Source: JANLYC01 sp963815445 (lineage in GTDB: Bacteria > Actinomycetota > Actinomycetes > Propionibacteriales > Nocardioidaceae). Taken from it: a stretch of 64,000 nt of DNA. The position numbers and the translations under genes are program-made. Positions 24,040 to 33,125 of the stretch are shown here, in pieces (position 1 is the stretch's first letter; every line of letters starts with the position of its first letter). Under the pieces are notes generated by a model, which did not search any database, was not told the origin of the DNA, and saw only the letters and a program-made list of their open reading frames with translations. The stretch lies in the NCBI GenBank assembly GCA_963815445.1, contig CAWFGV010000006.1:1-64000 (forward strand). The letters are read 5' to 3'.

Positions 24040-26556
24040 CTACCCCTTGATCCGGTCGTTGGTCGGGTCGAACAGTGGTGTCGCATCCGCCGCCGCCACC
24101 GTGACGGGATACAGCTCCTCCATGTACGACACCTTCAGCTGGTTGCCGACGGTCGCCTGGTCGGGCGGGAGGTAGGCCATCAGCAGGTGCTTGCCCAGCG
24201 AGGGCGCAGAGCCCGCGGTCGTGACGTAGGGCCGATGCCCGTGCTCGTCGGTCAGCACGCCACCGTCGGCCGCCAGGATCGGCTCGCCGCCGAGCATGTA
24301 GCGCTTGATGCCGGACTTCGACGTGTGGTCATCGACGGTCAGCGTGCACAACACCGTCTTGGGGTCCTCCTCGCGTTGCTTGAGGTAGGCCTCACGCCCT
24401 ACGAAGTCGACGGTCTTCACCTTCGGCCGCTGCATGCCGGCCTCGACGATCGTGCGTTCGGAGTCGAGCTCGAAGCCGAAGGCGCGGTAGCCCTTCTCGA
24501 TCCGGCCCGTAGTGCCGTACACACCGATCCCGACCGGGATGGCGCCGTACGGCTCGCCGGCCTCGTGGAGCATCCGCCACAGCCGCGCGCCCTGCTCGAT
24601 GGGCACGTGCAGCTCCCAGCCGAGCTCTCCGACATAGGAGATGCGGGAGGCCAGCACCGACAGCGAGTCGGTCTCGATGTCGCGGCAGGTGCCGAACGCG
24701 AAACCCTCGTGGCTGACGTCATCACGGGTGAGCGAGCTCAGGATGTCGCGGGCCCGCGGACCCCACACCCCGATGGTCGTGTATGCCGAGGTCAGGTCGA
24801 CGACCGAGGCCGTGCCGTCCTTGGGCATCCGGTCGGCGAACCACTTGCGGTCGACCATGCCGTGCGCGCCACCGGTGACGACGCGGAACCGGTCGTGCGC
24901 CAGCCGCATGACCGTGAGGTCGGACCGGAATCCGCCGCGACCGTCGAGCACCGGGGTGTAGATGACCCGCCCGATCGGCACGTTCGACTGGGCGACCACG
25001 ATCGACTGGACGGCGTCGAGCGCGCCCGGCCCGACGACGTCGAAGATCGCGAACGCCGACAGGTCGATGATGCCGGCGCGGTCGCGCATGGCGAGGTGCT
25101 CGGCGTTGATGATCGGCGACCACCAGCGGGAATCCCACTCGTGCTCGCGGGGCATCACCCGGTCGCCATACTCCTCGAGGAGGCCCTCGTTGGAGGCGTA
25201 CCAGAACGGTCGCTCCCATCCGGCGGCCTCGAAGAAGACGGCGCCACGCGCTTGCTGGTCGGCGTACATCGGGGCCAGCCGCTGGCCGCGGTCACTCTCG
25301 TACTGCTCGCCGGGGTGCACGATGCCGTAGGTCTTGTTGAACGCCTCGCCGGTGCGGGCCCGGATGTGCGAGCGGGTCTGCTGGTGGGGGTAGAACCGCG
25401 CGATGTCGGAGTGCGAGAGGTCGATCTCGGGCAGTCCGTCGGTCATCCACTCCGCGACTGCACGGCCCACGCCAGGGCCTTCCTTGATCCACACGGCGGC
25501 CGCGGACCACAGGCCCTTGACCTCGGGTGTCTCGCCGAGCACGGGGGCGCCGTCGGGCGTCAGCGACAGCAGGCCGTTGATCGCGTACCGCTGCTCGGCT
25601 CCCTCGGCCCCGAGGAGCTCAGGCATCAGCTCGTAGGCTTCCTCGAGCTGCTGGTCGAAGTCCTCGGGCGTGAAGGGCATCTCGGTGGGGGAGAGCTTCG
25701 CCTGCTCGATCGACGGGATCTCGTCGGGGTCGTGCAGGATCGGCCGGTGGGCGTACGAACCGACCTCCATGTCGGCGCCGTGCTGGCGTTCGTAGCAGAA
25801 CGTGTCCATGTCGCGGACGATCGGGAACGAGATCTCGCCTTCGCGCTCGGCCAGGATCGGCACCGGTCCGACGCTGATCATCTGGTGCACAGCAGGAGTC
25901 AGCGGGATATGCGCCCCGGCCATCTTGGCGATGCGGGGGCTCCAGACGCCGCAGGCGATCACCACGGTCTCGGCCTCGATGTCGCCGCCGTTCGTGCGCA
26001 CCCGCCGGATCCGGCCGTCCTCGACGTCGAGGCCCGTCACCTCCACGGTCGGTACGACGGTCAGGGCGCCGAGCTCGAGGGCGCGTTCGCGCATGATCGT
26101 GCCCGCTCGCAACGAGTCGACGACGCCGACCGACGGGGTCCAGAAGGCGCCGATGATCTGCGACGAGTCGAGGAACGGCACCTTCTCGACCACCTGCTCA
26201 GGGGTCACCAGCTCGGACTCGATGCCCCAGATGCGGGCCGAGGTCATGCGCCGACGCAGCTCCTCCATCCGTGCCTCGGTCCGGGCGACCTCGAAGCCGC
26301 CGGACTCGGTGAACACGCCCATCTCCTTGTACTGCGCCACCGAGTCCAGCGTCAGATCGGTGATCTCGCGGGAATGGTCGACGGGGAAGATGAAGTTCGA
26401 CGCGTGGCCGGTCGAGCCCCCCGGGTTGGGCAGGGCTCCTTTGTCGATCTGGACGATGTCGCTCCAGCCGAGCCGGGCGAGGTGGTAGACGAGGCTGTTG
26501 CCGACGATGCCGGCGCCGATGACGACCACGCGGGCCGTGCTGGGCACTGTTGCCAT
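24040..26556 (-). CDS. Dimethylglycine/sarcosine dehydrogenase-type FAD and folate-dependent oxidoreductase
   Basis: 838 aa, matching mitochondrial DMGDH/SARDH in length and domains. Residues 1-400 are a DAO-type FAD domain (VVVIGAGIVGNSLVYHLARLG, then GGSTGHASNFIF, whose His is at the position that carries covalent FAD in DMGDH). Residues 400-460 are the FAO_M linker, and the C-terminal half is a GcvT-like folate domain (DLSAFAIFDVVGPGALDAVQSIV, ISYVGELGWELHVPIEQGARLW, VGREAYLKQREED). It oxidatively demethylates N-methylglycines, giving methylene-THF, with ETF as acceptor. etfB and etfA follow directly, and the GTTGCGT palindrome precedes it by 35 bp. Dimethylglycine from the betaine step is the probable substrate; sarcosine is an alternative. 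Confidence 0.9.
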   Translation of the reverse strand: MATVPSTARVVVIGAGIVGNSLVYHLARLGWSDIVQIDKGALPNPGGSTGHASNFIFPVDHSREITDLTLDSVAQYKEMGVFTESGGFEVARTEARMEELRRRMTSARIWGIESELVTPEQVVEKVPFLDSSQIIGAFWTPSVGVVDSLRAGTIMRERALELGALTVVPTVEVTGLDVEDGRIRRVRTNGGDIEAETVVIACGVWSPRIAKMAGAHIPLTPAVHQMISVGPVPILAEREGEISFPIVRDMDTFCYERQHGADMEVGSYAHRPILHDPDEIPSIEQAKLSPTEMPFTPEDFDQQLEEAYELMPELLGAEGAEQRYAINGLLSLTPDGAPVLGETPEVKGLWSAAAVWIKEGPGVGRAVAEWMTDGLPEIDLSHSDIARFYPHQQTRSHIRARTGEAFNKTYGIVHPGEQYESDRGQRLAPMYADQQARGAVFFEAAGWERPFWYASNEGLLEEYGDRVMPREHEWDSRWWSPIINAEHLAMRDRAGIIDLSAFAIFDVVGPGALDAVQSIVVAQSNVPIGRVIYTPVLDGRGGFRSDLTVMRLAHDRFRVVTGGAHGMVDRKWFADRMPKDGTASVVDLTSAYTTIGVWGPRARDILSSLTRDDVSHEGFAFGTCRDIETDSLSVLASRISYVGELGWELHVPIEQGARLWRMLHEAGEPYGAIPVGIGVYGTTGRIEKGYRAFGFELDSERTIVEAGMQRPKVKTVDFVGREAYLKQREEDPKTVLCTLTVDDHTSKSGIKRYMLGGEPILAADGGVLTDEHGHRPYVTTAGSAPSLGKHLLMAYLPPDQATVGNQLKVSYMEELYPVTVAAADATPLFDPTNDRIKG

Positions 26557-26590
26557 GGGGTGTGACTCTCTTCTGACGGGGACCGCGCTG

Positions 26591-26607
26591 GTTGCGTCAT
26601 ACGCAAC
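26591..26607. promoter_or_regulatory. Perfect 17-bp operator palindrome upstream of DMGDH-etfBA
   Basis: GTTGCGTCATACGCAAC, 7-bp perfect arms around 3 bp, 35 bp before the DMGDH ATG (minus strand). It is the best form of the motif also seen at 3892-3908 and 14688-14704. A lone TGGAAC half-site like that of the other IclR dyad lies about 14 bp further upstream (26622-26627). Confidence 0.65.
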
Positions 26608-26728
26608 GACGCAGCGCTATCTGGAACATCGCCCCTCCATCGTCACCGCTTCGCCAGGCGCTGTCAAGCCAATCCGCGCGGAGATCCACGAGCTTGCAAC
26701 CGGGGCCGGCGACCGATGGACTCGACCC

Positions 26729-27223
26729 ATGACCCTCGATGCATCGTCCCGGTTGATCACCGTCCTGACGCTGGCCGCCACCGTCGGCACCGGAGTGGCC
26801 GCGGGAGTCTTCTTCGCGTTCTCCACGTTCGTGATGGCAGCGCTGCGCCGGCTGCCTGTGCCGGAGGGAATCCGCGCCATGAACGCGATCAACAGACAGG
26901 CGCCGACGCCATGGTTCATGACCCTGCTCATGGGCACGGCTGGCGTGACCGCAGTCCTCGGGGTGTGGTCCCTGTTCCACGTGGGCGGCGTTCGGGCGTC
27001 ATACGTCTTGATCGGCGCCGTCCTCTACTTGGCGCAGATCCTCCTCACCGGCACGTACCACGTTCCCCGCAACAATGCGCTTCTCCGGCTCGACCCGGCT
27101 GCTCCGGCGGCGGTGCACGTCTGGCGGGGGTACGGCAGGGACTGGACCCGGTGGAACCATGCGCGCACCCTGCTGTGCGTCGCAGCCTGCGCCACCTTCG
27201 CGGTCGGGCTCCGCGTCGGCTGA
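26729..27223 (+). CDS. DUF1772 (anthrone oxygenase-like) membrane protein
   Basis: About 164 aa from the ATG at 26729. Longer reading from 26498 would run across the DMGDH promoter. Four predicted membrane helices are present. After the first come FFAFSTFVMAALRRLPVPEGIRAMNAINRQ and later LTGTYHVPRNNALLRLDP, then WRGYGRDWTRWNHARTLLCV, the conserved polar and aromatic motifs of DUF1772. The family includes anthrone-oxygenase-like proteins, but most bacterial members are uncharacterised. It stands alone, divergent from the DMGDH operon and convergent with the VOC gene. Confidence 0.78.
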   Translation: MTLDASSRLITVLTLAATVGTGVAAGVFFAFSTFVMAALRRLPVPEGIRAMNAINRQAPTPWFMTLLMGTAGVTAVLGVWSLFHVGGVRASYVLIGAVLYLAQILLTGTYHVPRNNALLRLDPAAPAAVHVWRGYGRDWTRWNHARTLLCVAACATFAVGLRVG

Positions 27224-27235
27224 CCCGGGATGGGG

Positions 27236-27661
27236 TCAGCCCAGCTCCTCGAACACGGTGAGCTGGAGGTCGGCCGGGCCCGCCAGTCGAGCGTTGAGCG
27301 AGTCCCAGGGGGTACGGGTCGGGGGAGCGATCAGCTCGGCCCCGGCACCGACAAGCCGGTCCGTCGTCGCCGCCGCGTCGGACACCTCGAACGCCACGCG
27401 CAGGTGCGGGCTCGCCGGGCGGCCGACCTCGATGTCGTCGATCATGGCCACCTGAGCCGAGTTCGAGAGCTCCAACGTGGCGCGGCCGGCGTCGAGAATG
27501 ACGACGTGAGCACCTCCGGCACTCTCGAGGTCGAGCTCGACCTCGAGTCCGAGCGTGTCGCGGTAGAACCTCACAGCCTTGTCGAAGTCTTTGGCGTGGA
27601 CCACCAGCCGCAGCTGACGGACCGGCGGGCGCGTCGCGGAGTCAGGATCGGTGTTCTCCAT
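27236..27661 (-). CDS. VOC (glyoxalase/bleomycin-resistance) family protein
   Basis: 141 aa. It has two beta-alpha-beta-beta-beta modules: QLRLVVHAKDFDKAVRFYRDTLGLEVELDL, HVVILDAGRATLEL, then HLRVAFEVSDAAATTDRLVGAGAELIAPPTRTPW, SLNARLAGPADLQLTVFEE. The N-terminal His and the two Glu positions in ATLEL and LTVFEE fit a metal-binding VOC site. The second module opens with HLRVAFEVSDAA. Its substrate cannot be predicted. It is convergent with the DUF1772 gene by a 12-bp gap. Confidence 0.82.
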   Translation of the reverse strand: MENTDPDSATRPPVRQLRLVVHAKDFDKAVRFYRDTLGLEVELDLESAGGAHVVILDAGRATLELSNSAQVAMIDDIEVGRPASPHLRVAFEVSDAAATTDRLVGAGAELIAPPTRTPWDSLNARLAGPADLQLTVFEELG

Positions 27662-27745
27662 CTCCCTATCGTGGCATTGCGCCCCCGCGCTGGTGTCGGA
27701 TCAAACCGTTAGCCTGCTCGGACCAGCGGCTGATCGGAGGAGCGT

Positions 27746-28936
27746 GTGAGTCGGTTGCCCCGCATCACCGATACGGAGCGCCGGGCCCGGCTGGCTGTCC
27801 GTCATCACCTGACACCCATGGCGTATGCCGCGGAGGTGTCCACGGCCGCGCGATCGCTCATCGGGCTGCACGCGACCGATCCGGCTTCGGTCTACGTCTC
27901 TGCCTGGGCGCGGGTCGGCGGAGTCACGCGCGCTGACATCGACGACGCCTTGTACGAGTCTCGAGGTGTGCTCAAGCACCTGGCGATGCGTCGTACGGTG
28001 TGGGCGCTCGCCACCGACCTCGTGCCAACGGTCCAAGTGGCCGCGAGTGACGCGATCGCCAACTCCGAGCGCCGCCGCCTCGCCCGCGACCTCGAACGCA
28101 CGGGCGTCACCGACCGGGGGGCGACCTGGGTCGCCAGGGCCGAGCGGGCGGCGATGAAGGCCCTGGCCGAACTCGGGCCGAGCCTGGGACGCGAGCTGTC
28201 AAGGGCGGTTCCGATGCTGAAGACGAAGATCACGGTGGGGTCCGGTGACAAGGCGCAGCAGATCGGTGTCGTCACCCGGGTCTGCACGATCTTGTCCGCG
28301 TCCGGGCAGGCCACTCGTGGGCTGCCCGGTGGCAGGTGGACCGAGCGGCAGCCTCGCTGGGTCCGGATGGAGGACTGGGTCCCCGAGGTGGTGCAGCAGG
28401 AGCCGCTACCACCTGAGCCGGCCCGGGCCGACCTGGCGCGACGTTGGCTCGCGGCGTTCGGGCCGGCGATGTTCGACGACCTGAAGTGGTGGACGGGATG
28501 GACCGTGGCCCACACCCGCCACGCGTTGGCTGACATAGGTGCCGTCGAGGTCGCACTCGACGGCTCCCGCGATGGTGTGGCGCTCCCGGACGATCTGGAG
28601 GTGAGCGCGGCGACCGAGCCCTGGGTGGCGCTGCTGCCGGCCCTCGATCCGACCACCATGGGGTGGAAAGAACGTGAGTGGTACCTCGGTGGGCACCGCT
28701 CCCGACTCTTCGACGCCAACGGCAACGCCGGCCCGACGATCTGGCACGACGGGCGCGTCGTCGGTGGTTGGGGGCAACGGGCTGACGGGGAGGTCGTGCT
28801 TGAGTTCCTGGCGGATGTCGGCGCCGACGTGGTCGCCCTGGCGGAGGCCGACGCCGATCGCCTGACGAGCTGGCTCGGTGGAGTGGTCATCCGGCCCAGC
28901 TTCCCCACCCCCCTCCAGCGCGCGCTGTCGACCTGA
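27746..28936 (+). CDS. Winged-helix DNA-binding protein, AlkZ/YcaQ-like (HTH_42, DUF1006)
   Basis: 396 aa from a GTG with GGAGG 5 nt upstream. It matches the HTH_42 superfamily of AlkZ-type DNA glycosylases: LAVRHHLTP at the start, LIGLHATDPASVYVSAWARV near residue 37, LAMRRTVWALATDLVP, a central winged-helix region, and the C-terminal ALLPALDPTTMGWKEREWYLGG with WHDGRVVGGWGQRADGEVVLE. AlkZ and YcaQ use a Gln-x-Gln or Gln-x-Asp catalytic pair near the N-terminal GL motif; here the same place reads His-Ala-Thr-Asp, so classical glycosylase activity is uncertain. It stands alone and is not visibly linked to its neighbours. Confidence 0.8.
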   Translation: MSRLPRITDTERRARLAVRHHLTPMAYAAEVSTAARSLIGLHATDPASVYVSAWARVGGVTRADIDDALYESRGVLKHLAMRRTVWALATDLVPTVQVAASDAIANSERRRLARDLERTGVTDRGATWVARAERAAMKALAELGPSLGRELSRAVPMLKTKITVGSGDKAQQIGVVTRVCTILSASGQATRGLPGGRWTERQPRWVRMEDWVPEVVQQEPLPPEPARADLARRWLAAFGPAMFDDLKWWTGWTVAHTRHALADIGAVEVALDGSRDGVALPDDLEVSAATEPWVALLPALDPTTMGWKEREWYLGGHRSRLFDANGNAGPTIWHDGRVVGGWGQRADGEVVLEFLADVGADVVALAEADADRLTSWLGGVVIRPSFPTPLQRALST

Positions 28937-28994
28937 CCGACGCCGGTCGAAAGCGGTGCGAAACACCGAGCAATGACGCGCGACACGCCGCTGT

Positions 28995-29030
28995 GCATAC
29001 TGGGTATGGACAAGTGGATACCCGGTATGC
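28995..29030. promoter_or_regulatory. PadR operator: 13-bp inverted repeat
   Basis: Arms GCATACTGGGTAT (28995-29007) and ATACCCGGTATGC (29018-29030) match at 12 of 13 positions across a 10-bp loop, ending 13 bp before the PadR start. AT-rich ATAC/GTAT dyads of this kind are typical PadR sites, so autoregulation of the PadR-ABC operon is likely. Confidence 0.6.
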
Positions 29031-29043
29031 ATACTACGTATCT

Positions 29044-29652
29044 ATGTCGATCAAACACGGCCTGCTGGCCCTGCTCGAGCGGGGGCCGATGTACGGCTAC
29101 CAGCTCCGCGCCGAGTTCGAGTCCTCCACCGGTGCGACCTGGCCGCTCAACGTCGGACAGGTCTACACGACGCTCACGCGACTCGAGCGCGACGGCCTGG
29201 TCCAGCCCGTCGGCGAGCCGGACGCCGATGGTCGGCAGGTCTACGCGCTGACGGCCGAGGGACGGGTCGAGGTCACCACGTGGTTTGCGACCCCGGTGAC
29301 CGTCAAGCAGCGGCCGCGCGACGAGCTGGCCATCAAGCTGGCGATGGCCGTCACTACTCCGGGCGTCGACGTCACTCAGGTCGTCCAGACCCAGCGCAGC
29401 GCCACGCTGCGGACGTTGCAGGAGCTGACCCGGCTCAAGACGCACGCCGACGAGGTCACCGACGCGGCGTGGCTGCTCGTGCTCGAGTCCATGATCTTCG
29501 GCGCCGAGGCCGAGGTGCGGTGGCTCGACCACTGCGAGACCAAGGTCGCGCGCCTTGCCGAGCGCCGCGCCGGGGTCACGCCCACCACAGCCGCGGCTGA
29601 TCCCGCCGACGGCGACATCGCCACTGACACTCATGGGGGAGTACGACGATGA
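29044..29652 (+). CDS. PadR family transcriptional regulator
   Basis: About 202 aa from the ATG at 29044. An ATG at 28993 lies inside the operator and is unlikely. The N-terminal winged helix is PadR-like: KHGLLALLERGPMYGYQLRAEFE, then WPLNVGQVYTTLTRLERDGLV and DGRQVYALTAEGRVEVTTWF. A C-terminal PadR_C-like helical domain follows (about residues 95-180). Its stop overlaps the start of the ABC ATPase gene by 4 nt and a strong inverted repeat covers its promoter. It therefore probably represses this three-gene exporter operon until a ligand binds. Confidence 0.9.
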   Translation: MSIKHGLLALLERGPMYGYQLRAEFESSTGATWPLNVGQVYTTLTRLERDGLVQPVGEPDADGRQVYALTAEGRVEVTTWFATPVTVKQRPRDELAIKLAMAVTTPGVDVTQVVQTQRSATLRTLQELTRLKTHADEVTDAAWLLVLESMIFGAEAEVRWLDHCETKVARLAERRAGVTPTTAAADPADGDIATDTHGGVRR

Positions 29653-30413
29653 GCGACCATCAGCAACGACCGGAGTCTCCGGACGGCAGCTCAGGCGAGG
29701 CTGTCCTGACCCTCGAAGACGTCTCGCGTGTCCACGGCACCGGCCCGACCATGGTCACCGCCCTGCGCCGGGTCAACCTCACCGTCTGCGCAGGCGAGCT
29801 GGTCGCCGTGATGGGCCCCTCGGGCTCCGGGAAGTCGACCCTGCTGCACCTCGCCGGTGGACTCGACGTCGCGACCAGTGGGTATGTGCGGGTCGAGGGC
29901 GTCGACCTGGCGGCCCAGTCGAAGTCAGAGCTGGCCAGGCTCCGCCGACGCCATGTCGGCTATGTGTTCCAGGACCTCAACCTCGTTCCGTCCCTGACGG
30001 CCGTGGAGAACGTCGCGCTGCCGCGGGAGCTCGACGGCGTACGCGCCCGGCTCGCCCGGAGCGAAGCCATGGCTGCGCTCGAGGAGGTCGAGCTGAGGGA
30101 GCTCGCCGACCGGTTCCCCGATGAGCTGTCGGGCGGCCAGCAGCAGCGGGTGGCCATTGCCCGTGCCTTGATCGGGCCACGTCGGCTCGTGCTGGCTGAC
30201 GAGCCCACGGGCGCGCTCGACACCGAGTCCGGCGAGACCGTGCTGCGGTTGCTGCGACGCCGCTGTGAGGCCGGTGCCGCAGGGGTCCTGGTGACCCATG
30301 AGGCGCGCCACGCGGCCTGGGCGGATCGTGTGGTGTTCCTCCGTGACGGGGCCATGGTCGATGACACCGGCCGCGCTGCCCCTGCTGAGACCCTGCTCGG
30401 AGCGGGTCGATGA
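29649..30413 (+). CDS. ABC transporter ATP-binding protein (MacB/LolD type)
   Basis: 254 aa. Walker A GPSGSGKSTLLHLAGG, Q-loop VFQDLNLVPSLTAVEN, signature LSGGQQQRVAIARAL, Walker B LVLADEPTGALD and the H-loop VTHEAR place it with the MacB/FtsE/LolD group that partners FtsX-like permeases. An acidic 20-residue N-terminal extension precedes the domain. It is coupled by 4-bp overlaps to PadR before and to the permease after it. Substrate unknown; PadR control suggests export of a toxic or antimicrobial compound, but that is inference. Confidence 0.92.
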   Translation: MSDHQQRPESPDGSSGEAVLTLEDVSRVHGTGPTMVTALRRVNLTVCAGELVAVMGPSGSGKSTLLHLAGGLDVATSGYVRVEGVDLAAQSKSELARLRRRHVGYVFQDLNLVPSLTAVENVALPRELDGVRARLARSEAMAALEEVELRELADRFPDELSGGQQQRVAIARALIGPRRLVLADEPTGALDTESGETVLRLLRRRCEAGAAGVLVTHEARHAAWADRVVFLRDGAMVDDTGRAAPAETLLGAGR

Positions 30414-33103
30414 GCCGTTGGCGTCCCGCGTTGCGGATCGCTCGTCGTACGGTGCGCAGAAGCCTTGGTCGCTCGTTGTTGATCGCGGTGCTGGTCGGGC
30501 TGCCGGTTGCCGGGGCGACCTTCGTCGACGTGCTGATTCGAACCTTCAGCAACGACGTTCGGTCGACCTATGAGCAGATCGGCCCGGCCGACGCTGCGCT
30601 GACGGTCACCGGGCGGTCCACGCTCGTCGGCTACGCACCCATGCCGTACATCGGTGACACGGGGCAGCCGTCGGGGCATCGTCGATCCCCGACAGACGTC
30701 GACCTGGCCGCCGAGCTCCCCGCGGGCTCGACCTGGACTCATGTGCCGAACCACTATCAGGTCAGGCTGAGTCTCGGTCAGGACCGCATCATCCGGCCAC
30801 AGCTGACGGTGGTCGACCTCTCGTCGCCGCTCACGCCGCAGGTGGCTCGGCTGACCCAGGGACGGCTGGCGAGCTCAGCCGACGAGGTCGTGGTCACCGA
30901 GTCCTTGGCCGAGCGGATCGGCCTGCTCGACGGCAGTGGCCACCTCGTCGACGGTGCGTCGGTCACCGTGGCCGGCGGGCCGACGGCGGCCGTCATCGGC
31001 ACTGTGATCGACCCGTTCTGCCTCGACTGCGAGGATGTGATCGCCGCGCCGGACACACCAGTCGCGGTAGCGGTCGAGCGCCAGAACGCCTACGTCAACG
31101 ACGTGCAGTACAGCTATTTGGTTGACCTGCCACCGGGAACCGACGCCGACACGCTGTGGCCGGCCCTGGCACGCAAAGGCATCGCGCTGGTGCCGCGGGA
31201 CGCCTTCCTGCACCCGGACAAGTACACCGGCATGGGTAGCAACAGTCGGCTGCCGGCGATCACCGCGGCGAGCGTGCGAGCCGCCGCCTTCGCACTGCTG
31301 GTGACCGGACTTGGGCTGCTCGAGGTCATCCTCCTCGCCGGCACGGCGTTCGCGGTGGGGGCACGTCGACAGGTGCACGACCTCGGCGTCATCTCCGCCA
31401 GCGGTGCTACCTCACGTCAGATCCGTCGCATCGTCTTGGCGCAAGGTCTGGTGCTCGGGGTCCTCGGGTCGACGATCGGGATCGTGTTCGGTGCCTTGGT
31501 CGCGTGGGGCGGCCGCGCTTTCTGGGAACGTCTCGACAACGCCGTTGTGTACGCCTGGAAGTTCGGCCCGTGGGAGATCCTCGTGGCAGCCATCGTGGGC
31601 GCTCTGTCAGGTGTTCTCGCAGCCGTGGTGCCTGCGATCGGCGCCGGCCGGATGCCCGTCGTTGATGCGTTGTCGGGGCGATTCCGGGTCAGTGTCGCCA
31701 GCAAGCGCCGTACGCCGGTCCTGGCCGTTCTGCTCGTCGCTGCCGGGGTGGCCTCCGGGCTGGTGGGTGACCAGATGATGGCCGGCGACTTCGCCAGGTA
31801 CGTGCGACAGCTGGCGCGGGTCAACGCAACGACCGGCTACGTGTCGCCGCCATCGCCGAACGTGCCCGTGGCCTTCGTGCTGCTCGGTGCTGTGCTGGTC
31901 GTCACGGGGGTCGTGATCCTGGCACCCGTACTGATCACAGCGATCGGGCGAATGGCGGCGAGGTTGCCCCTGTCCGGGCGTCTGGCGTTTCGCGACGCCT
32001 CCCGACACCGGCACCGGACGGGGCCGGCGACCAGCGCGATCGCCGTCGCGGTGGCGGGGTCCGTGGTCTTCGCGTTCGTACTCGCGGGACGGGCCAAGGC
32101 GGACCAGCTGAACTACGTCGCGTACCTGCCCCCTCACGTGATGTCGGTGTCGAGCGTGGACTACCCGGGGGACGAGAAGCAGCTCGCGCTGGCGTCGGGC
32201 GAGGCAGCAGCGCTCCTTCCCGGTGGTGCGGCGGTACCCGTTGAACACGTGACGGCGGGAGCCAGTTCCAAACCGCGTGACACGCAGGAGATCTACGTGT
32301 CGCAATCCAGACGACAGTGCCCGAACGGGTGCATGAGCCAAGTGGTCAGCGTTGCAAACGCCGATGTCATGTCTGCGACGCTCGGTCGCGCGCCGACTGA
32401 CGACGAGCTCGCCCAGCTGACTGCCGGCAAGGCACTCGTGGTCTCCTCCAACCTCGTGACCGAGCAGGGCAAGGTCAGGCTGCAGCTCGGCGGGAGGGTC
32501 GAGCTGCTGCCGGCTGTCAACGCCGAGGCGGCGCACATCTTCGGCAACCTCCCTGGCGTGTTCGTCAGCGCTGACGTGGTCGACAGACGCGGCTGGGGGA
32601 CCCTCGTGCCCGAGTTCCTTGTGCCGTTCGACGAGTCGGCGACGCCGAACCAGATCGACGACGCGCTCACCGCCGTCGAGCAGCACGATGCGTACGGCGC
32701 GATCGACACCGGGCCGTCGGACCCGAGTCGCGTCCTGCTGGTCATCGCCGGAATCGCGGCTGCCTTCGTGACGCTGGTCGGCGTCGCGATCTCGGTAGCC
32801 CTGTCCGCCGCGGAGGGGAAGGCGGACCTGGCCACCCTGGCAGCCGTGGGGGCACCGCCGCGTCGTCGGCGGTCCCTCGCGGCGGCCCAGGCCTTCCTGG
32901 TCGGCGGGCTCGGGTGCGGGATCGGCCTGCTGCTCGGGGTGTTCGTTTCCTACACGCTGCGTTCGACCATCGGGGCACCGACGTTCGTCGTTCCCTGGAA
33001 CAACCTGCTGGTGGTGGGAGTCGTCGTACCCCTCGTCGCGGTGCTGATCGCGGCGGTCTTCACACCCAGCCGGCTTCCGTTGACTGTCCGTCGGTCCTGG
33101 TAG
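30410..33103 (+). CDS. FtsX-like ABC transporter permease
   Basis: 897 aa. It has an N-terminal membrane helix (RSLGRSLLIAVLVGLPVAGATFVDV), a large extracytoplasmic MacB-PCD-like domain (about residues 45-280), and a first FtsX domain with three to four helices (about 285-420). A second pair of helices and a second extracellular region (about 560-760) follow, then a final FtsX domain ending in VPLVAVLIAAVFTPSRLPL. This double FtsX layout (about 10 helices) is typical of actinobacterial permeases that work with a single LolD-like ATPase as a homodimer. The start overlaps the ATPase stop by 4 nt. Confidence 0.88.
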   Translation: MSRWRPALRIARRTVRRSLGRSLLIAVLVGLPVAGATFVDVLIRTFSNDVRSTYEQIGPADAALTVTGRSTLVGYAPMPYIGDTGQPSGHRRSPTDVDLAAELPAGSTWTHVPNHYQVRLSLGQDRIIRPQLTVVDLSSPLTPQVARLTQGRLASSADEVVVTESLAERIGLLDGSGHLVDGASVTVAGGPTAAVIGTVIDPFCLDCEDVIAAPDTPVAVAVERQNAYVNDVQYSYLVDLPPGTDADTLWPALARKGIALVPRDAFLHPDKYTGMGSNSRLPAITAASVRAAAFALLVTGLGLLEVILLAGTAFAVGARRQVHDLGVISASGATSRQIRRIVLAQGLVLGVLGSTIGIVFGALVAWGGRAFWERLDNAVVYAWKFGPWEILVAAIVGALSGVLAAVVPAIGAGRMPVVDALSGRFRVSVASKRRTPVLAVLLVAAGVASGLVGDQMMAGDFARYVRQLARVNATTGYVSPPSPNVPVAFVLLGAVLVVTGVVILAPVLITAIGRMAARLPLSGRLAFRDASRHRHRTGPATSAIAVAVAGSVVFAFVLAGRAKADQLNYVAYLPPHVMSVSSVDYPGDEKQLALASGEAAALLPGGAAVPVEHVTAGASSKPRDTQEIYVSQSRRQCPNGCMSQVVSVANADVMSATLGRAPTDDELAQLTAGKALVVSSNLVTEQGKVRLQLGGRVELLPAVNAEAAHIFGNLPGVFVSADVVDRRGWGTLVPEFLVPFDESATPNQIDDALTAVEQHDAYGAIDTGPSDPSRVLLVIAGIAAAFVTLVGVAISVALSAAEGKADLATLAAVGAPPRRRRSLAAAQAFLVGGLGCGIGLLLGVFVSYTLRSTIGAPTFVVPWNNLLVVGVVVPLVAVLIAAVFTPSRLPLTVRRSW

Positions 33104-33125
33104 AACCGGATCGGAAGGGGGACGG

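Noticed and set aside
26498..26728. N-terminal extension of the DUF1772 protein
   Set aside because: It would be translated across the DMGDH start and operator and lacks family similarity; the start at 26729 gives the normal length.
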